The position numbers and the translations under genes were made by a program. Shown here piece by piece: positions 23,359 to 35,400 of a stretch of DNA of 64,000 nucleotides; the stretch's first letter is position 1; every line of letters starts with the position of its first letter. Source of the DNA: Acorus gramineus (Eukaryota; Streptophyta; Magnoliopsida; Acorales; Acoraceae). The stretch covers positions 12,448,729-12,512,728 of the forward strand of contig JAUJYN010000012.1 in NCBI GenBank assembly GCA_030737835.1. Reading direction: 5' to 3'. Under the pieces are notes generated by a model. The model searched no databases. It was not told where the DNA came from and saw only the letters and a program-made list of their open reading frames with translations.

Positions 23359-24105
23359 TCAGCTCCCTTTCGACGCCTCCATCGGCGGATGATCAGCCCC
23401 AATTACAGCTTTGTTTCGTTCGATCGCCTCCGCGACCTCCCTCGGCATGTACTTCTCATCGTGCTTCGCCAGAACCTCCGTCGCCTTGAAATAACACTCT
23501 CCGCTCTTCGCCTTCTCCGTCGACCCCTTCCCGGCCCCCGCCGCCGATCCTTCCTCGAAAGGCTTGACGAACCCCTCGACGACCACCGAGTGCCCCTCCC
23601 TGAACAGATCCGGGAGCGACCCCTCGTACTTGACGAGGATGTCCGTGATGAGATCCGTCACGACGAACTCCATCTCCGGCGACGACGACAATGAGGAAGG
23701 GTAGGAGACGCTGCCCTCCAGAACGAGCCCGCCGAGGCGGAACCGGTTCTTGCTAGGGTTCTGGGCGTACTTGGCGAGGGCGTCGGTGGGGGTCACGTAG
23801 AAGACGAGCTGGTCCTGGAACGTGTTGAGGACGATCACGACGAACCCCGCGACGCAGCCGAAGGTAAGGGCGTAGGTCCAGAGGCGGCGGTTCTGGATCT
23901 GGCGCGCGCGGGCTCCGATGTCGACCTTGCGAGGGGCGGAGGGCGGGCGGCGGAGGGCGGTGGAGAGGTGGCGGAGACCAGCTGAGGTGGTGAAGATGGG
24001 AGCGGCGGCGGAGGAGGAGGCGGAGGAGGGGAAGGGGGAAAGGTGGGGGTGGAGGCGGCGGAGGCGGGAGAGGAGGCGGAGGGTTGATCTGGACGGGGAA
24101 GCCAT
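23359..24105 (-). CDS. CCME: Mitochondrial cytochrome c maturation haem chaperone CcmE
   Basis: CcmE holds haem covalently and passes it to apocytochrome c at the mitochondrial inner membrane in plant System I maturation. A single 248-residue frame without introns. Residues 1-60 are rich in Arg, Ser and Ala, as expected for a mitochondrial presequence. One membrane segment lies at about 75-95 (LWTYALTFGCVAGFVVIVLN). The OB-fold domain follows (FYVTPTDAL, FRLGGLVLEGSV, VVVEGF). The haem-binding histidine is His215 in VLAKHDEKYMP, so the key residue is present. The C-terminus is short and acidic. Coding sequence is very GC-rich. Length fits plant CcmE. Identity is secure. Confidence 0.95.
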   Translation of the reverse strand: MASPSRSTLRLLSRLRRLHPHLSPFPSSASSSAAAPIFTTSAGLRHLSTALRRPPSAPRKVDIGARARQIQNRRLWTYALTFGCVAGFVVIVLNTFQDQLVFYVTPTDALAKYAQNPSKNRFRLGGLVLEGSVSYPSSLSSSPEMEFVVTDLITDILVKYEGSLPDLFREGHSVVVEGFVKPFEEGSAAGAGKGSTEKAKSGECYFKATEVLAKHDEKYMPREVAEAIERNKAVIGADHPPMEASKGS

Positions 24106-25934
24106 TTTTTGGGGGACTGGATTGTAATTTTGAGGGAAATGAAGGGAGATTTATGTATTGTTGGAAGCCATTTTTTGGTTTGCGGAGGCTAGAGAAGTCG
24201 GAGCCGCCTTTGGTGTCGTGTGGAGCAAGTTTTCCTTGACTGTTATTATTGTGAAACATAAGGGTATTTTAGTCATATTGCCTTGCCGAAGTAATGCACT
24301 CTCCCTTTCGTGTGTTTGGGATTTCTGTCTGCGATACTTGTAATTATAAAACAATAATGATAAATTATTGTTCATAAGCATTTTTTTTTTGTTAAACGAA
24401 ATTATTGTTTAAATAATTAAATCCTCATTTTCTATGTATAGTTAGTTACTCTGAATATGTCACATTATAAGTGATCTAATATCTATTGAATTATTATGTA
24501 TATATATTTTTTGGTGTATATATCATTGAAAAAAAAACGTATTTTATGAAATTATATATGTATTCTATGTCGCAGAATTACCTCTCAAAATATTAAAATC
24601 CTTCTTGTTCACTTCAATTTAGATTAAGGTAGCGTTTAGTAATGTGATTGTAAAACTGATTTTCTGCAATCGCTAAGTTTAAAATCACACAACCAAACGA
24701 TCTAAAATCGATCTAAAATATCATGGCCATTGTTATCTACATCATATTTAATTTTTATTCAATCGGTGATCAAATCATCAATCTTAAAAGAATATACCAT
24801 CACCATCATCATGTTTGATCAGATATTCGGTCCAGATTTATTATTATTATTATTATTAGACTGTTTTACTTTCCACCAAAATTCCGATAGAAGAAATTCA
24901 ACTAAAGAACTTTCCATTTTCTTTTTCAGAGGCATCAAAGTTTTCATTTCAGAGAGACTGAAGTGATGAACACCTTGTTAATATCAAATTTAAGTAAACA
25001 CCAAGGAAAACTCCCTTTGGGATCCTCCATTAGTGTGTTCATTCTTAGATATCCCACACAAAATTTTCCTTCCAACAGAATCTATCCAAACTGGATTCTT
25101 AGAAATGAAGAATTTTACTTTTAAACCGGAATTATCAAATTGCCCAAGTCTCATTCCATGCAATTATCTACTGCTAACATACATACTTCAATGAGAAGAT
25201 AATGAGCAGAGCAACCATATACAGTTTGATAATGATATGAACCATGTATAAGTGCCCATCAAAAAAAATATATATATGTGTACATGTAGAACCATAGCTG
25301 ATCAATCATGTAAAAGTTGCATGATAACCAGGAAAAAAAGGCATTTTTTTTTAACTTTCTTCCTTTTCTTTTTCAATTCTTTCTACTCTTTAGTTGTGTC
25401 TCTGTTTCAACCAACATAAAATTACAGACACAAAGACAGTGGTCCCTTCCTGTTCTTCCATATGACTTCTGGCAATTTATTCTGCATCAAATACAAAGAA
25501 TTAAAATTAAAATTAAAAAAATCGGCTGTCAAGAGAAAGAAAACCAATAGCAGTTCCTTTGTGCTAGGGTCTAAAATATCCTACACAACATTCTTTGGAG
25601 GTTAAACTGATATTAACCCGAGCCCTTGGTCTTTCAAAATAAAGGGGCAATTTGTTTCAGCAAGCCATAAAAGAGGGATAGTAATGTGTCTTAAAAGTAT
25701 TCCAATGTGCGAAATTGAGATCTTCGGACAAGGGAGATTTTTTAACCCATTTGGTAATGTTATTCTGGAACAATTTTTCATTGTCTGTCCCTAGATCAAA
25801 AGTTGGAGATACATAAAGCTTTAGAAATTATTTTCCCGAGAATTCCGTTATCAGGAGGTAATTTGTGGGGAGTAAAAACAATCTACTACTCAAGAAAACT
25901 TGTTGTCCAACTCACTCGATATGTTTTAGCCAAA

Positions 25935-26166
25935 CTTATCATCCAATTCATTATCTATACATTTTCGCAAGGATAAAGGAATGTAATATGTCATATTTCT
26001 AAGGATACTTTAGTCAATCACCAAACTACATGACAACCTGCAAAAAGTTCCTTATCGTCCAATTCACCATCTATATATTTTCGCAAGAATAAAGGAATGT
26101 AATATGCCATATTTCTAAGGATACTTTGGTCAATCACCAAACTAAATGACAACCTGCAAAAAGTTC
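25935..26166. repeat. 116-bp tandem duplication
   Basis: Copies at 25935-26050 and 26051-26166 run from 'cttatc(a/g)tccaattca' to 'aacctgcaaaaagttc' with only a handful of substitutions and no offset change. The copies are much closer to each other than those of the HMA5 intron duplication. No coding sequence. Confidence 0.92.
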
Positions 26167-26197
26167 TTGAAAGGGTTACTTCAAAAACAATTTGTTA

Positions 26198-26704
26198 GCC
26201 CCCCATTTGGTTCACGAATAACTTATCCGGATATGAAATAATCATACGGGTATAGAGGAGATTAGGAGAGCTAAATGATTTTCAGTTTAGTTGCTTTCTC
26301 GGTTGGACTAAATTTATTGTAATAAGTATAAATAACGATAAAATAATTTTTTGTTTGGTTGTGTTTTGAATTATTCTCGGTGAGAAATGTATTAATAAAA
26401 TTTTATTGTTTGGATAAAATGTGAATAAGGTGCACATAAAGCTTTATAAAAGGTGAAAAAATGATAACAATTGATTTATAAGAGATGATAAGAGTTGATT
26501 TGACAATGAACCCACATATTCTTTTGGGTTGAATAATCTAGAATTACTTAATTCCAGGGGTTCGGCTGAAATCTATATACTACTTTCTACCAGTTAATTC
26601 TGACATTCAGATTTTCATTTATTCTAGCATTTCAAACACCCATTTTGAAGTTTCTTTGACTAATTTCCACTTATTCCTGGCCTATTTTCGAACCAAATGG
26701 GGGC
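26198..26704. repeat. Tourist/Harbinger-like MITE, 507 bp
   Basis: The left end GCCCCCCATTTGGTTCACGA and the right end, read on the opposite strand as GCCCCCATTTGGTTCGAAAA, form imperfect terminal inverted repeats of about 20 bp. TTA precedes the left end and TTT follows the right, so the expected TTA duplication is decayed. No coding capacity. Confidence 0.65.
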
Positions 26705-27767
26705 TTTTATTCATACTAAATAAACATACTTTTTTTATAGGATTAAGCCAATTCTTCCCTTATACATTGCTTATTATTGACATAAAGAAATGAGAGTATG
26801 AACCCAAATTTTTTTTCTTTCCTTCTTAGTGTTTTTTTTCTTCCTTTTTTGGTTCTTGAGGAGAAAAAAATATTATGTGCTTGCACATGCATCCACTGGG
26901 AGTCTTAAGGCGAACTAGGGTCACATATAAGAAGGCTTTTTGGGTGCAAGAATCAATTATGGGGGCTTGCACCAAAGTCCATTGTACGAGATTGCACCCA
27001 AACAAGAAAAAAATAGTGGGCAGTGCCTAAAGGAATGGCAAAAATGATGCATGAACAGACAGATTAAAGATGCATAAGTATCACCTTGGGTACATAAGGA
27101 GGGATAAAGCCAGTTGAATGGATGGCCAGGATGACTTAATGCGATGACATATATACCTCTTTGATCGAAAGTGATGCTTCTGCAGAAACAAACAAGGTCT
27201 TGTGAGAAGATAGAGAATAGATAAACAAGAGAAAGCATGGATAGTCATATAATGGAGGATAAAGGAGATTCACTCATCAACCCTTTATAAACCCAGAAGA
27301 TCTTCTGCAGTCTCCTAATGCAGGTCCACATGTTCAGGAGTTGTAAATTTTAACAAAAATCTAAATGTGACGATTAAATTATTGATATCATAAAAGGATT
27401 CTCAAACTTCATTCAATCTCTCAACAAAATCAAAATTGTGGTCTGCAAACAATCTTAAGCCATATTTACTTACACACAAATGGAACAAGATAGTTTTAAA
27501 TAACAATACCTATTAATGCACACTGCACAAATGAATCATAGAAGAGGCCCAGTCAAGGAAATCACTCAACAATGTTATGTATAAGACATTCCCTGTAATT
27601 GCTAATAATATAAAACTCATAGACAAGATCCATCTTATTTAAACTATTGGATATTTTTGTTAATCTTCAAAGCATTAGATAATAAACAGTTTAAAATAAG
27701 CATTAAAACAAGAGTTGGGATGCACTAACCAACACTTACAGTTTAGAAACTAGCAACCCCATTCAAC

Positions 27768-30700
27768 CTAAAGATGCAACCTCATAAGAAAGTCGGACAG
27801 CCTGAAACAACAAAAAATTGCAGATGTGAGCTCAAAATATAGCTCAATCAAAGGACCTGCATAGGATCATGGTTGGATGATACAGGAGCCTCAGAGGCTA
27901 GGAAAGAAAGAAAAAATTATACCTAATATCTTTAGCTATCACAGTATTTCCGTCTTCAGCACCAAGATGTCGTAGAACAACTTCTTCTATACGACCATCC
28001 CGGTAAGCATGCTGGAAGGAAAAACAGCATCTTTGAATAACACAAGCATTAAATCTTACGGAAAAGATTATACAGTCTATCAAGATACAACTGAAAACCA
28101 TGGATGGTGGTAACCAGAGAAGGAAAGCCCAGAGAATATAACTGAATCTCATGGATGTGGCACTCAACATTTGTATATCCAGAAAATACATAAGTCATTG
28201 CAGCCATAACCATTATGCATATAAACATTAAAACAGGTGGTCCATGAAACCCACAAGTTGCTTGGACTCCAAAAAAAATCAACAATTTTGATCCCTACAT
28301 ACTCAGCATAGTTGTCTGGACGCCTCGCCTAGACGCCGCCTTGGCGGTCCAAATGGACCTAGGTGACCGCCCGCCTAATAGCATGTTAATTAAGCGGGCG
28401 CCTGGGCCCGCCTACCCCCCTAAATCACGCCTAGCCCGCCTTAATCACGTCTAGCCCGTCCAATCCCTCGCCTAACCTCAAAAATAAAAGACAAAAAAAA
28501 AAAACACGATCGAAAGATTGAAACATCACCTACCTTGCCGGCCAACGATGCAGCAGAATCTTCCGGTCCCAATTGAGTCTTTATTGATTTTTTGTCTCAA
28601 CCTCCTATCTCTCCTCAAAATTTCTGAACTCTTATCTCATTCTTCCTCAATCTCTTCCCCCTTTTCTCCTTTTTTTAATGCCACTAGGGTTAGATTACAT
28701 CCATGTGTTCTTTATTTATAAATAGCATTCTTCATTTTAAGTAATATTCCTAGAAAAATTAAAGAATGGATAAACAGATAAATAACTTTAATATAATTAC
28801 CAATTTAAATAATAAGATCTTAATTAAGCGCCGCTTAGGCGCGCTTAGGCATGCCTAGGCGGCTGGCCACCGCCTAGGCTCGCCTAGCCGCCCAGACAAC
28901 TATGATACTCAGGCTATTGCACTACGAAAGCTCTAAGTCTACAGATTTCGGTGTAGTTCCAAACAAAGAAGTGGGAGGCAATTACCGAATTCCCACTTGA
29001 ATTCCGTAGAAAATGACAATATGTCAGATATATATATTTCAGGTTTGTAGGTTTTAACTTCATCATAACTTGAGGTACTGGTACTATCAAAACCAGACTA
29101 CACCATCAGAAGAAAACAATCTCCATTCTGAAGCAGTCAAAGAAATCATCATCATGAAAAGGATCATGAGTTCTATGTCTTCATATTCAGCTATTAAATT
29201 GCACTAACCCTTACTTAAAGTAAAATTAATTTGAAGAAAAATAAATAAAAAAATTTGAAGGATTCTATCCAAACATTCAGTAAGCAGCTCTAATTATATG
29301 ATAGAGATGCAAATTGATGAAAGAAACAAAAAAAAAAACTACATACCCTGTAAAAACAACTTGTTCCAAAGGGGCAAGACCCATTGCCAAAGTCAAAATA
29401 TCTGCAATCAATCGATCTGCCAAAAAAAATATATATCAGCCATGTTCACACTTTAATTGACAATGTATATAGCATAATTCCTCATACAAATTTTTTTCTA
29501 CAAAAAGAGAGAGAGAGAGAGGATGAGCAAGATTGTTTGGCATTAGTTATTATTGGTAGGATAGTAGAGGTACCTCCTCCTTAATGAGAGGACTTGTGTT
29601 CGAGTCTTATCGCCTGCTAATAGGGACATATACCAGGAAAAATACTTATAAAAAAAAACAGAGATCGTTTGGGCATGATGAAAGTTTAAAATAGTCTTTC
29701 GTCTCTCAGTGCTATATAAACTAATGAACTACTGATAGATTAAAAAAAAATCTGAAATTTTGGATGTAACATAGAAGTAGATTACCCCCACCCACCACAA
29801 AATAGATCACAGTTAGCTCTATTGCTTCTGTTTCTCCTCATAGTGTGGGTGTGAGCAATATAAAACATTCATAAGAGGAAGGTGAATAGGCCTTCACTAA
29901 AAAGTGTTTGACTAAATTACTTTTCCTAGTTAAGGGACAAATCCAGAAAGGAATTGAAATATACTTGAGTTTGGCTTTGTAGCTGTTGACGATTTCTTGC
30001 TTCTCATCCTCTGATGAGTACCAGATAACACTGGGGATGACAAAGTAAGAAAGCTTACGGCATATTGGACAGGCTCTCAATGCACTATTAACATCCATGC
30101 CTGAGGTGGGGGAGTTACTACGCCAATTACGAATGCATGATATGCAAAATGGGTGATCACACTCAGAAAGCAATCCAAATTTCCGTTCCGCCACCGTAGG
30201 CTTAGACAAGACACGATCCAAGCACACACAGCATTCTATCTCTTGGCTGCGCCGCAATGCTTCAAGTCGCTTATTGTTCTTCAGGCACTGCTTCATATGT
30301 TCTTCTCTTTCATCAGGCCGATAAGGATGCAAACATTGCTTCCCACAGGTAGGGCATAAATCACCATGAAGATGAGGGCAACTCTCCCCATTAGGGCAAT
30401 TTCCAGCGGCAGCAAATGAACAGATAGGCCAATCAGCGGGTGAAACATGTGAAGAATTCCCACCAGTGAGCTCATCCAAAAAGGCAGAATTTTCAAAATC
30501 CTGGCTCCATGTCGGTTCACCAGAAGGAACAAAAGTTCTGCTCAAAGCTGAAAGATCAGAAGGAATGCCTGATGTAGAGTCTCCACCCAAAGAAATTAAT
30601 GAAGGACGGAGTGTGTGAACAGAATCAGCGTCTACATGTGGACGATGATTCAATGAGGTTGATGACGATGAGACAGGAATTTGCGGGCGAGAAGCTTTAA

Positions 30701-31405
30701 CATGATCATAACGGCATCGACTTCCATATGAGCACACCCCTTTCTGATAGAAAGTGCATATCTGCGACAAGCGATGACAGATAACCACGAAACAAGACTT
30801 AAAAGAATGACATCGCATCTCCACCTCCAAATCAATTCATATCGCGAATGAAAAGTAAATACGCTTTTGCAATACTAACATTGTTCGATTGATCTTTCCA
30901 ATCATGTGAGAACTCACAGTACTCCCCTTTCAGACACGCACCGTGGGCGAAGAACTTGCAGAGAACCCTAGTTATCCACGAAAATCACAACAAATGAACA
31001 AAACTGACTATTATAGATGAGAAAGAAAAAAAAAAAACTGTTTATAAAGATCTTTCATTGTTTTCAGTTTCATTGATCAGGAAACCCATTCAAATATCAA
31101 TCTTTCTAATGCTATAAACAAAAACAGATTAAAAACCCCAAATACACATCATAAATGGTCCCAAAATTTAGTATCAGCAAACATACTGATCAATTTCAAG
31201 GGGGGGAACAAGAATCATCATATTCTGTTTTCAGATTTCTTCATTATAAAACTCATGCTAATACATAATCAAAACAAGTATTAATTCAAAACAAATTTCA
31301 AGTTGCGATCGAACATTGAGAGAGAGACGGAGAGAGGGATCAGAAACCCTAGATGTATAAGATGAGCTGCCCAAAACAAGAATCGAAGGCTTACCACTTC
31401 GACAT
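27768..31405 (-). CDS. MKRN: Makorin-type RING E3 ubiquitin ligase with CCCH zinc fingers (6 exons)
   Basis: E3 ligase that may also bind RNA through its CCCH fingers. Coding exons from the 5' end: 31395-31405 (11 bases), 30880-30967, 29965-30761, 29347-29416, 27923-28011 and 27768-27801. All junctions stay in frame and give 362 residues. Domain order: CCCH finger 1 ([19 protein letters not shown], residues 7-25); CCCH finger 2 ([19 protein letters not shown], about 35-53); CCCH finger 3 plus the makorin Cys-His motif ([10 protein letters not shown]... [10 protein letters not shown]); a C3HC4 RING (CCVCLDRV ... [10 protein letters not shown] ... CPIC); and CCCH finger 4 ([18 protein letters not shown]). 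This is the full makorin order. The very small first exon (MSK plus a split Trp) is the least certain part, though frame and splice sites support it. Intron 4 carries a hAT-type insertion and intron 3 a SINE-like piece. Confidence 0.92.
28307..28904. mobile_element. Non-autonomous hAT-type element (598 bp) in makorin intron 4
   Basis: Terminal inverted repeats begin CATAGTTGTCTGG at the left and read CATAGTTGTCTGGGCGGC from the right end on the other strand. The element is flanked by a perfect 8-bp direct repeat ATACTCAG (28299-28306 and 28905-28912), the duplication length of the hAT superfamily. Subterminal regions are GC-rich arrays of 'cgcctag'/'ctaggcg' words, and the middle is AT-rich. 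No transposase. The intact duplication suggests a fairly recent insertion. Confidence 0.88.
29530..29660 (+). repeat. SINE-like fragment in makorin intron 3
   Basis: A tRNA-like B-box (GTGTTCGAGTCTT at about 29588) lies some 50 bases after 'ttggtaggatagtaga', and the stretch ends in an A-rich tail near 29640-29660. Preceded by a (GA)n run. No defined target duplication. Confidence 0.4.
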
Positions 31406-31982
31406 GGCGAGATGAATTCCAAGATCGAAAGCTCAAAATGATCTTTTGATGGGTCGATGAAACAGGGCGATCGATTTGGGAGAGGCGGACGGAGAAGATG
31501 AGGAGAAAGTCCGGGTAGGGTTTGTTTTTTCACCCAATTCGACCACTCGAGGAGATGTTTTCGAAATAGGGGCTGGATTTCGATTTATCCACGGAAATGC
31601 CACAACATGAATAAGCGGTGGTGTTTTTTTAAAGGGTTATTTTCGCAATAATGAGGAAATGTGCGGGTTAAGATTAGTGAATGGGATGTACGGTGTCCGT
31701 TTATTTTAACATGTCTGCGATATTTATTAACAGACATAAATTTATTAATAAAGAAATTGTTTGATTTTAGAGACTTGACACGTCAAACTGATACATCAGT
31801 CTTCAATTTTTTTAACCAAAAACCTGACCCGATCGGATCTGTTGAACACTAATTAAAAAAAAAAAAAAAAAACTGAAGAACTCATTCGATATTTAAATAT
31901 TTCATCTAAAAATATATTTAATTTTAATACATAATAAATTTAAATAGATTCCTATTCATTATTTCTTATGATTTTTATTTTA

Positions 31983-32995
31983 AAACGCATGGTGCGGTAC
32001 CTTCACTCTCCATGAAAGCTTCCCACTAACATTCCATGTAGCCGCTCGCAAGGAAGGATATGTGCAAGAGCTTCTGGATACCATCAACGGGACAATGGAA
32101 CTTAAACAGCAAGGGAGATGTAGAGCCGGAAGCACTAGCCAAACTCCAGACCTTACAATCCAGAATCCAGTCAGTTCATATACAGGAGGGGACCAGGGAT
32201 CGTCGAGAGTGGGCGCCGGATCAGGACAGAGGCTTCTTGGTTCAGCGAGCATATGATTGGCGGTCCAGATCTTTTCCACTCGTACCCGCCGTGCATGGGG
32301 AAGGCGAAGGTGTTATGGAAGTTAAAGATCCCCCACAAGGTTAAAGTGTTTTTGTGGCTGGCCCTCCAGGAACGCCTACTTACTAAAGTGCGTCGGGCAC
32401 GCTGGCGTCTAGAGGAGTCAGAGACATGCGTACTATGCAACAAGGATTGGGAAACAACAGTCCACCTCCTCTACACCTGCAGGTTCTCTCGGTACCTATG
32501 GGAGCATCACACGAGCGAGGTGGGGCTGAACTCCTCGTTCACCACAATGGAGGGTATGTGGGATGCGGGGCAACAGTTGAGTCACACGGCAAGGGGAGGG
32601 CTGCGACACCCGACTGCGGGGGCAGTGATCTCAGCGACGTCTTGGGTTATATGGTGGATCCGAAATGAGGTGATTTTTCAAGGACTCACACCGTACGTGG
32701 AGAACGCTTGGGCAGAGATCGAAGACCTATTACGCGATTGGAGCCGAAGCCTTGCGGGCGCAAGAGGGGCCGTAGGGGGCCAACTACTCATGGGGACTTA
32801 GGACTTTAGTATATCATCCCCCTTGGATGGGTAGACAGCTTTATTGCCCTCCCCTTCCCTCCTACACTCTACTCTTTGTTGCTCACTTTTTCGACTTTTC
32901 TCTATGTACTTCGTTTTAATCTTTGTTTCAGACTTGTACTACGATACCTCAATGAATGAAATCGTGATAGAACGTCTACCTTTTTCAAAAAAAAT
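31983..32995 (+). mobile_element. 5'-truncated LINE (non-LTR retrotransposon), 3' end only
   Basis: The frame at 32253-32801 carries the zinc-binding domain that ends plant LINE ORF2 proteins: WKLKIPHKVKVFLWLALQER, then CVLCNKDWETTVHLLYTC and WVIWWIRNEVIFQ. The stretch just upstream (about 32180-32260) reads, in another frame, as the adjoining ORF2 sequence, so a frameshift separates the pieces. A 3' untranslated region follows the stop and ends with a short A-rich tail at about 32986-32995. Polymerase and endonuclease parts are missing. Confidence 0.85.
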
Positions 32996-33024
32996 TATTG
33001 TGTCTTTTTATGTATGATATAATT

Positions 33025-33200
33025 TGTATAGGCATCGGCAATAGGGGTCGGCTAGTCCGGCCCGTCGAAACAGGGCTAGGCCCGTGGGCCTACTTTGTCA
33101 AAAAAAAAAAAGGCCTAGGCCCTACCCATGGGCCCCGGCCTGATTGGCTGGGCCTAGGCTTCAAGCCCATGGACGGGCATATGGGCCTAGATTTTAAATA
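33025..33200. repeat. GGCCC-rich dispersed repeat fragment
   Basis: Dense 'gggcc', 'ggcctagg' and 'cccatggg' words, starting 'ggcatcggcaataggggtcggctagtccggcccg', resemble the termini of plant hAT-type elements of the 'GGGCATCGGGCCGG' kind. No matching second end was found. Confidence 0.35.
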
Positions 33201-33359
33201 TCTCATTTCTTTTTATTTTTTAATTTTAATTTATTCATTTGCATATAAATGTTAAAATAACACAAAATTAAAAGTATAATGTTAAAAAAAAAAGAGACAA
33301 ACAAAGGAAGAACGGAAGGGGTGCGACGGGGTGGAAAGGGCAAGATGGGGCGGCGCAGA

Positions 33360-33540
33360 GAGGGCACCACTCCTAACTCTCTCTCTCTCTCCAATTCTCC
33401 TCTCTTTTTCTCCTTTTCTCTCTCTTTCTCTCTCCACTCGACCTACGCCCCCTCATCTCTTCACCCCCCTCCACCCTCTCCCCCCTCTTTTCTTTTTCTC
33501 TCCCCTTCCTACGTTTTCCAAACCCACCACCTACAAAAAA
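33360..33540. repeat. Pyrimidine-rich low-complexity tract
   Basis: Long CT/CTTT/CCCT stretch (for example CTCTCTCTCTC near 33378). It creates Ser/Leu/Pro-rich open frames that are compositional artefacts. Confidence 0.8.
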
Positions 33541-33854
33541 TTGAGTGGTGGATTAGGCAATCTGGGTGGAGGGGCTAGTTACTTTATTAGTGAAACAAGG
33601 TTAATATTTAAATGTTAAAATGAGAGTTAGAAATATTAACTGCCAAACCAAATGAAAATAACAAAGATGTCGACGTACGTAGTAGACCCGCACGATCACC
33701 TAGAGACATGTCAATCGTCAACCCAACCTCCCAAGAGCATATAATAACGAATACATATTAAAAAAAAAAAAAGGAGCATCTATCCCCAAGTATCAAATTG
33801 CTAAACCCACAACCCAAATTTTATGTTTGATTGTGGGTTTCAACCTCCATAACA

Positions 33855-34300
33855 AACTCCTCTCTTGGCTCCCTTCCCCCAACCTCTAGATTCCGCTCCA
33901 ACACCTCCCTCCACGTATGGCAACAACTTCTCCGACGACCTCCCCCTCCAAAACCTTGATCTCAGTCGGAACTCCCTCTCCGGCACCCTTGACGCTGAGG
34001 TCCTCCACCAGTGCCGCCAGATCTAGCACCTCATCCTCGCCGGAAACGTGTTCTCCAGCAAGATCCTCTTCAGAATCTGGTCGGCAATGCCAGATCTCGT
34101 CCAGCTCGACCTCTCATCTAAGCATCTGGACGGTCCTACCCTCCCGGACATCAATTCCCTCGTTGGATCCTTAAATCCCTCTAACAATCGCCTCTCTCTG
34201 GCATCCCTTTAGAGCTGGGGAGGCTCCCTGTTGCTGTCAGCCTCGATTTCCGGTCCACCAACCTCTCCGCCACCCCTTCTCTTATCTTTCTTTTCGGTTT
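33855..34300 (+). pseudogene. Decayed LRR receptor-kinase fragment (leucine-rich repeats only)
   Basis: Read in frame from about 33914, the sequence gives LRR units: NLDLSRNSLSGTLDAEVLHQ, then, after an in-frame TAG near 34023, HLILAGNVFSSKILFRIW, LVQLDLSSKHLDGP and LVGSLNPSNNRLS. After a frameshift near 34200 the repeat resumes as LSGIPLELGRLPVAVSLDFR. This is the LRR region of a ZAR1-like receptor kinase. It has at least one stop and one frameshift, and no signal peptide, membrane segment or kinase domain follows. The intact relative of the same broad family lies at 41101-43939. It may be a local duplicate that decayed, or an unrelated dispersed fragment. Confidence 0.8.
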
Positions 34301-34489
34301 CCTTCACAAATCGTCACACAACCCAAAAAAAAAATATTGGGTTGTGGTTTCACAATTTGAGTGGTGTGGATAGATGCTCCCTTTGTTTTTATGGTGAACC
34401 ACAACATGCATCTCCCTTTTTTTTCCATATATATTCAACTTTTTAAGTGTTACAAAAATATGTTTAGTCCCTGCACGCTTCGACATTGT

Positions 34490-34975
34490 GGATGGAACAC
34501 CCTCTCAAGTCCAGATGATAGAGCTGTGAGGTTGTGAGTTCAAGTCCAGCATGGCACTAGCAGAAAAAAAGGGCTTTAGTCACTTAGGGCTGGTTTGTCA
34601 AGAGATAGGTGATAAAATAAGGAGTAATTGTGGAGATAAGTGAGAGAAGATGATAATTTATCATATTTGGGACAGTTATCCTAATTTCAAAATGAAAATG
34701 AGATTTTTTTTTTTAATTCTAAAGATTTTAATAACATTTGTCCTTACTTTTGTTCTAATTCAACAAATATGAATAAAAACAAAGTTGATGAATTTTTTAT
34801 CTCTTAAAATTAGGATAACTCATTTAAAAAAAACTTTAACCCCTTACCAAAACACTTGTTTGGCTTTCGTGCCTAAGTTCCTGTAGCACTCCAGGTTTAT
34901 ATGTCAAGGGTTCAATGGTCCTATGCTTTGGATACGGAGCTCTTTTACTTAAAAAAAAAAAAAAAAAAAAAAATC
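34490..34975. repeat. MITE-like element between two SINE-like fragments
   Basis: A B-box-like GAGTTCAAGTCC at about 34538 sits before an A-run, and a GGGTTCAATGGTCC motif at about 34908 precedes a long A-tail (34951-34973). Both are typical of tRNA-derived SINE ends. Between them, about 34586-34856 begins 'agggctggtttgtcaagagat' and contains 'aataaaaacaaagttgatgaattttttatct', which in reverse orientation matches the repeat at 53270-53640. No coding sequence. Confidence 0.4.
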
Positions 34976-35265
34976 TCCATCACAAGTCATAGAGATTTGA
35001 CCAAGTCTTGAACCTAAACAATAATAGTTATAACAAAAAAAAAAATTGCCACCACAAAAAAAACCAGCCACACCCACTTTCCATGCACATGCAAGCACGT
35101 AAAAACCCCTCACTTTCCCCCTCATCAACACATGGACTCCACCCATCCCAAGTAAACAAATCCAAAAGAAACCCTAAAAAGCCTCCCAAACCACAAAAAA
35201 AAAAAGAAAGAAAGAAAACTTTTCTAACCCTAATTTTAGCATCCCATGACAAGAAACTCCCACCC

Positions 35266-35272
35266 TATAAAA
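35266..35272 (+). promoter_or_regulatory. TATA box of the AG-peptide gene
   Basis: TATAAAA in the context 'caccctataaaacccc', about 130 bases before the chosen ATG, gives a leader of roughly 100 bases. An earlier in-frame ATG at 35350 would lie within that leader. Confidence 0.6.
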
Positions 35273-35400
35273 CCCCCTCCAAGACCACCTCTCCCTCCTC
35301 AGCTCTTTCTTGAGAAGCAAATAAGAAACTCAACCCAAATCGGATTCCGGTGAATAAAGGCTTATTTTTCACCGGAACTCCGACAAGTTACTTAAAGCCA

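Larger units (their letters stand above)
24106..27767. other. Intergenic region, repeats and no gene
   Basis: CcmE upstream sequence, then AT-rich DNA. A (TTA)n run lies at about 24838-24858. A tandem duplication (25935-26166) and a MITE-like element (26198-26704) are listed separately. An open stretch on the minus strand at 26957-27238 has no recognisable domain and I do not call it a gene. Confidence 0.55.

Noticed and set aside
23389-24259. Open frames opposite and alongside CcmE, including a long Pro-rich one
   Set aside because: Compositional shadows of the GC-rich CcmE frame, which has all family motifs.
26957-27238. 93-codon minus-strand frame downstream of makorin
   Set aside because: No recognisable domain and no supporting splice or promoter signals. 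Frames of this length are expected by chance.
33279-33618. Ser/Leu/Pro-rich open frames in the CT-rich tract
   Set aside because: Low-complexity pyrimidine repeat, not a protein.
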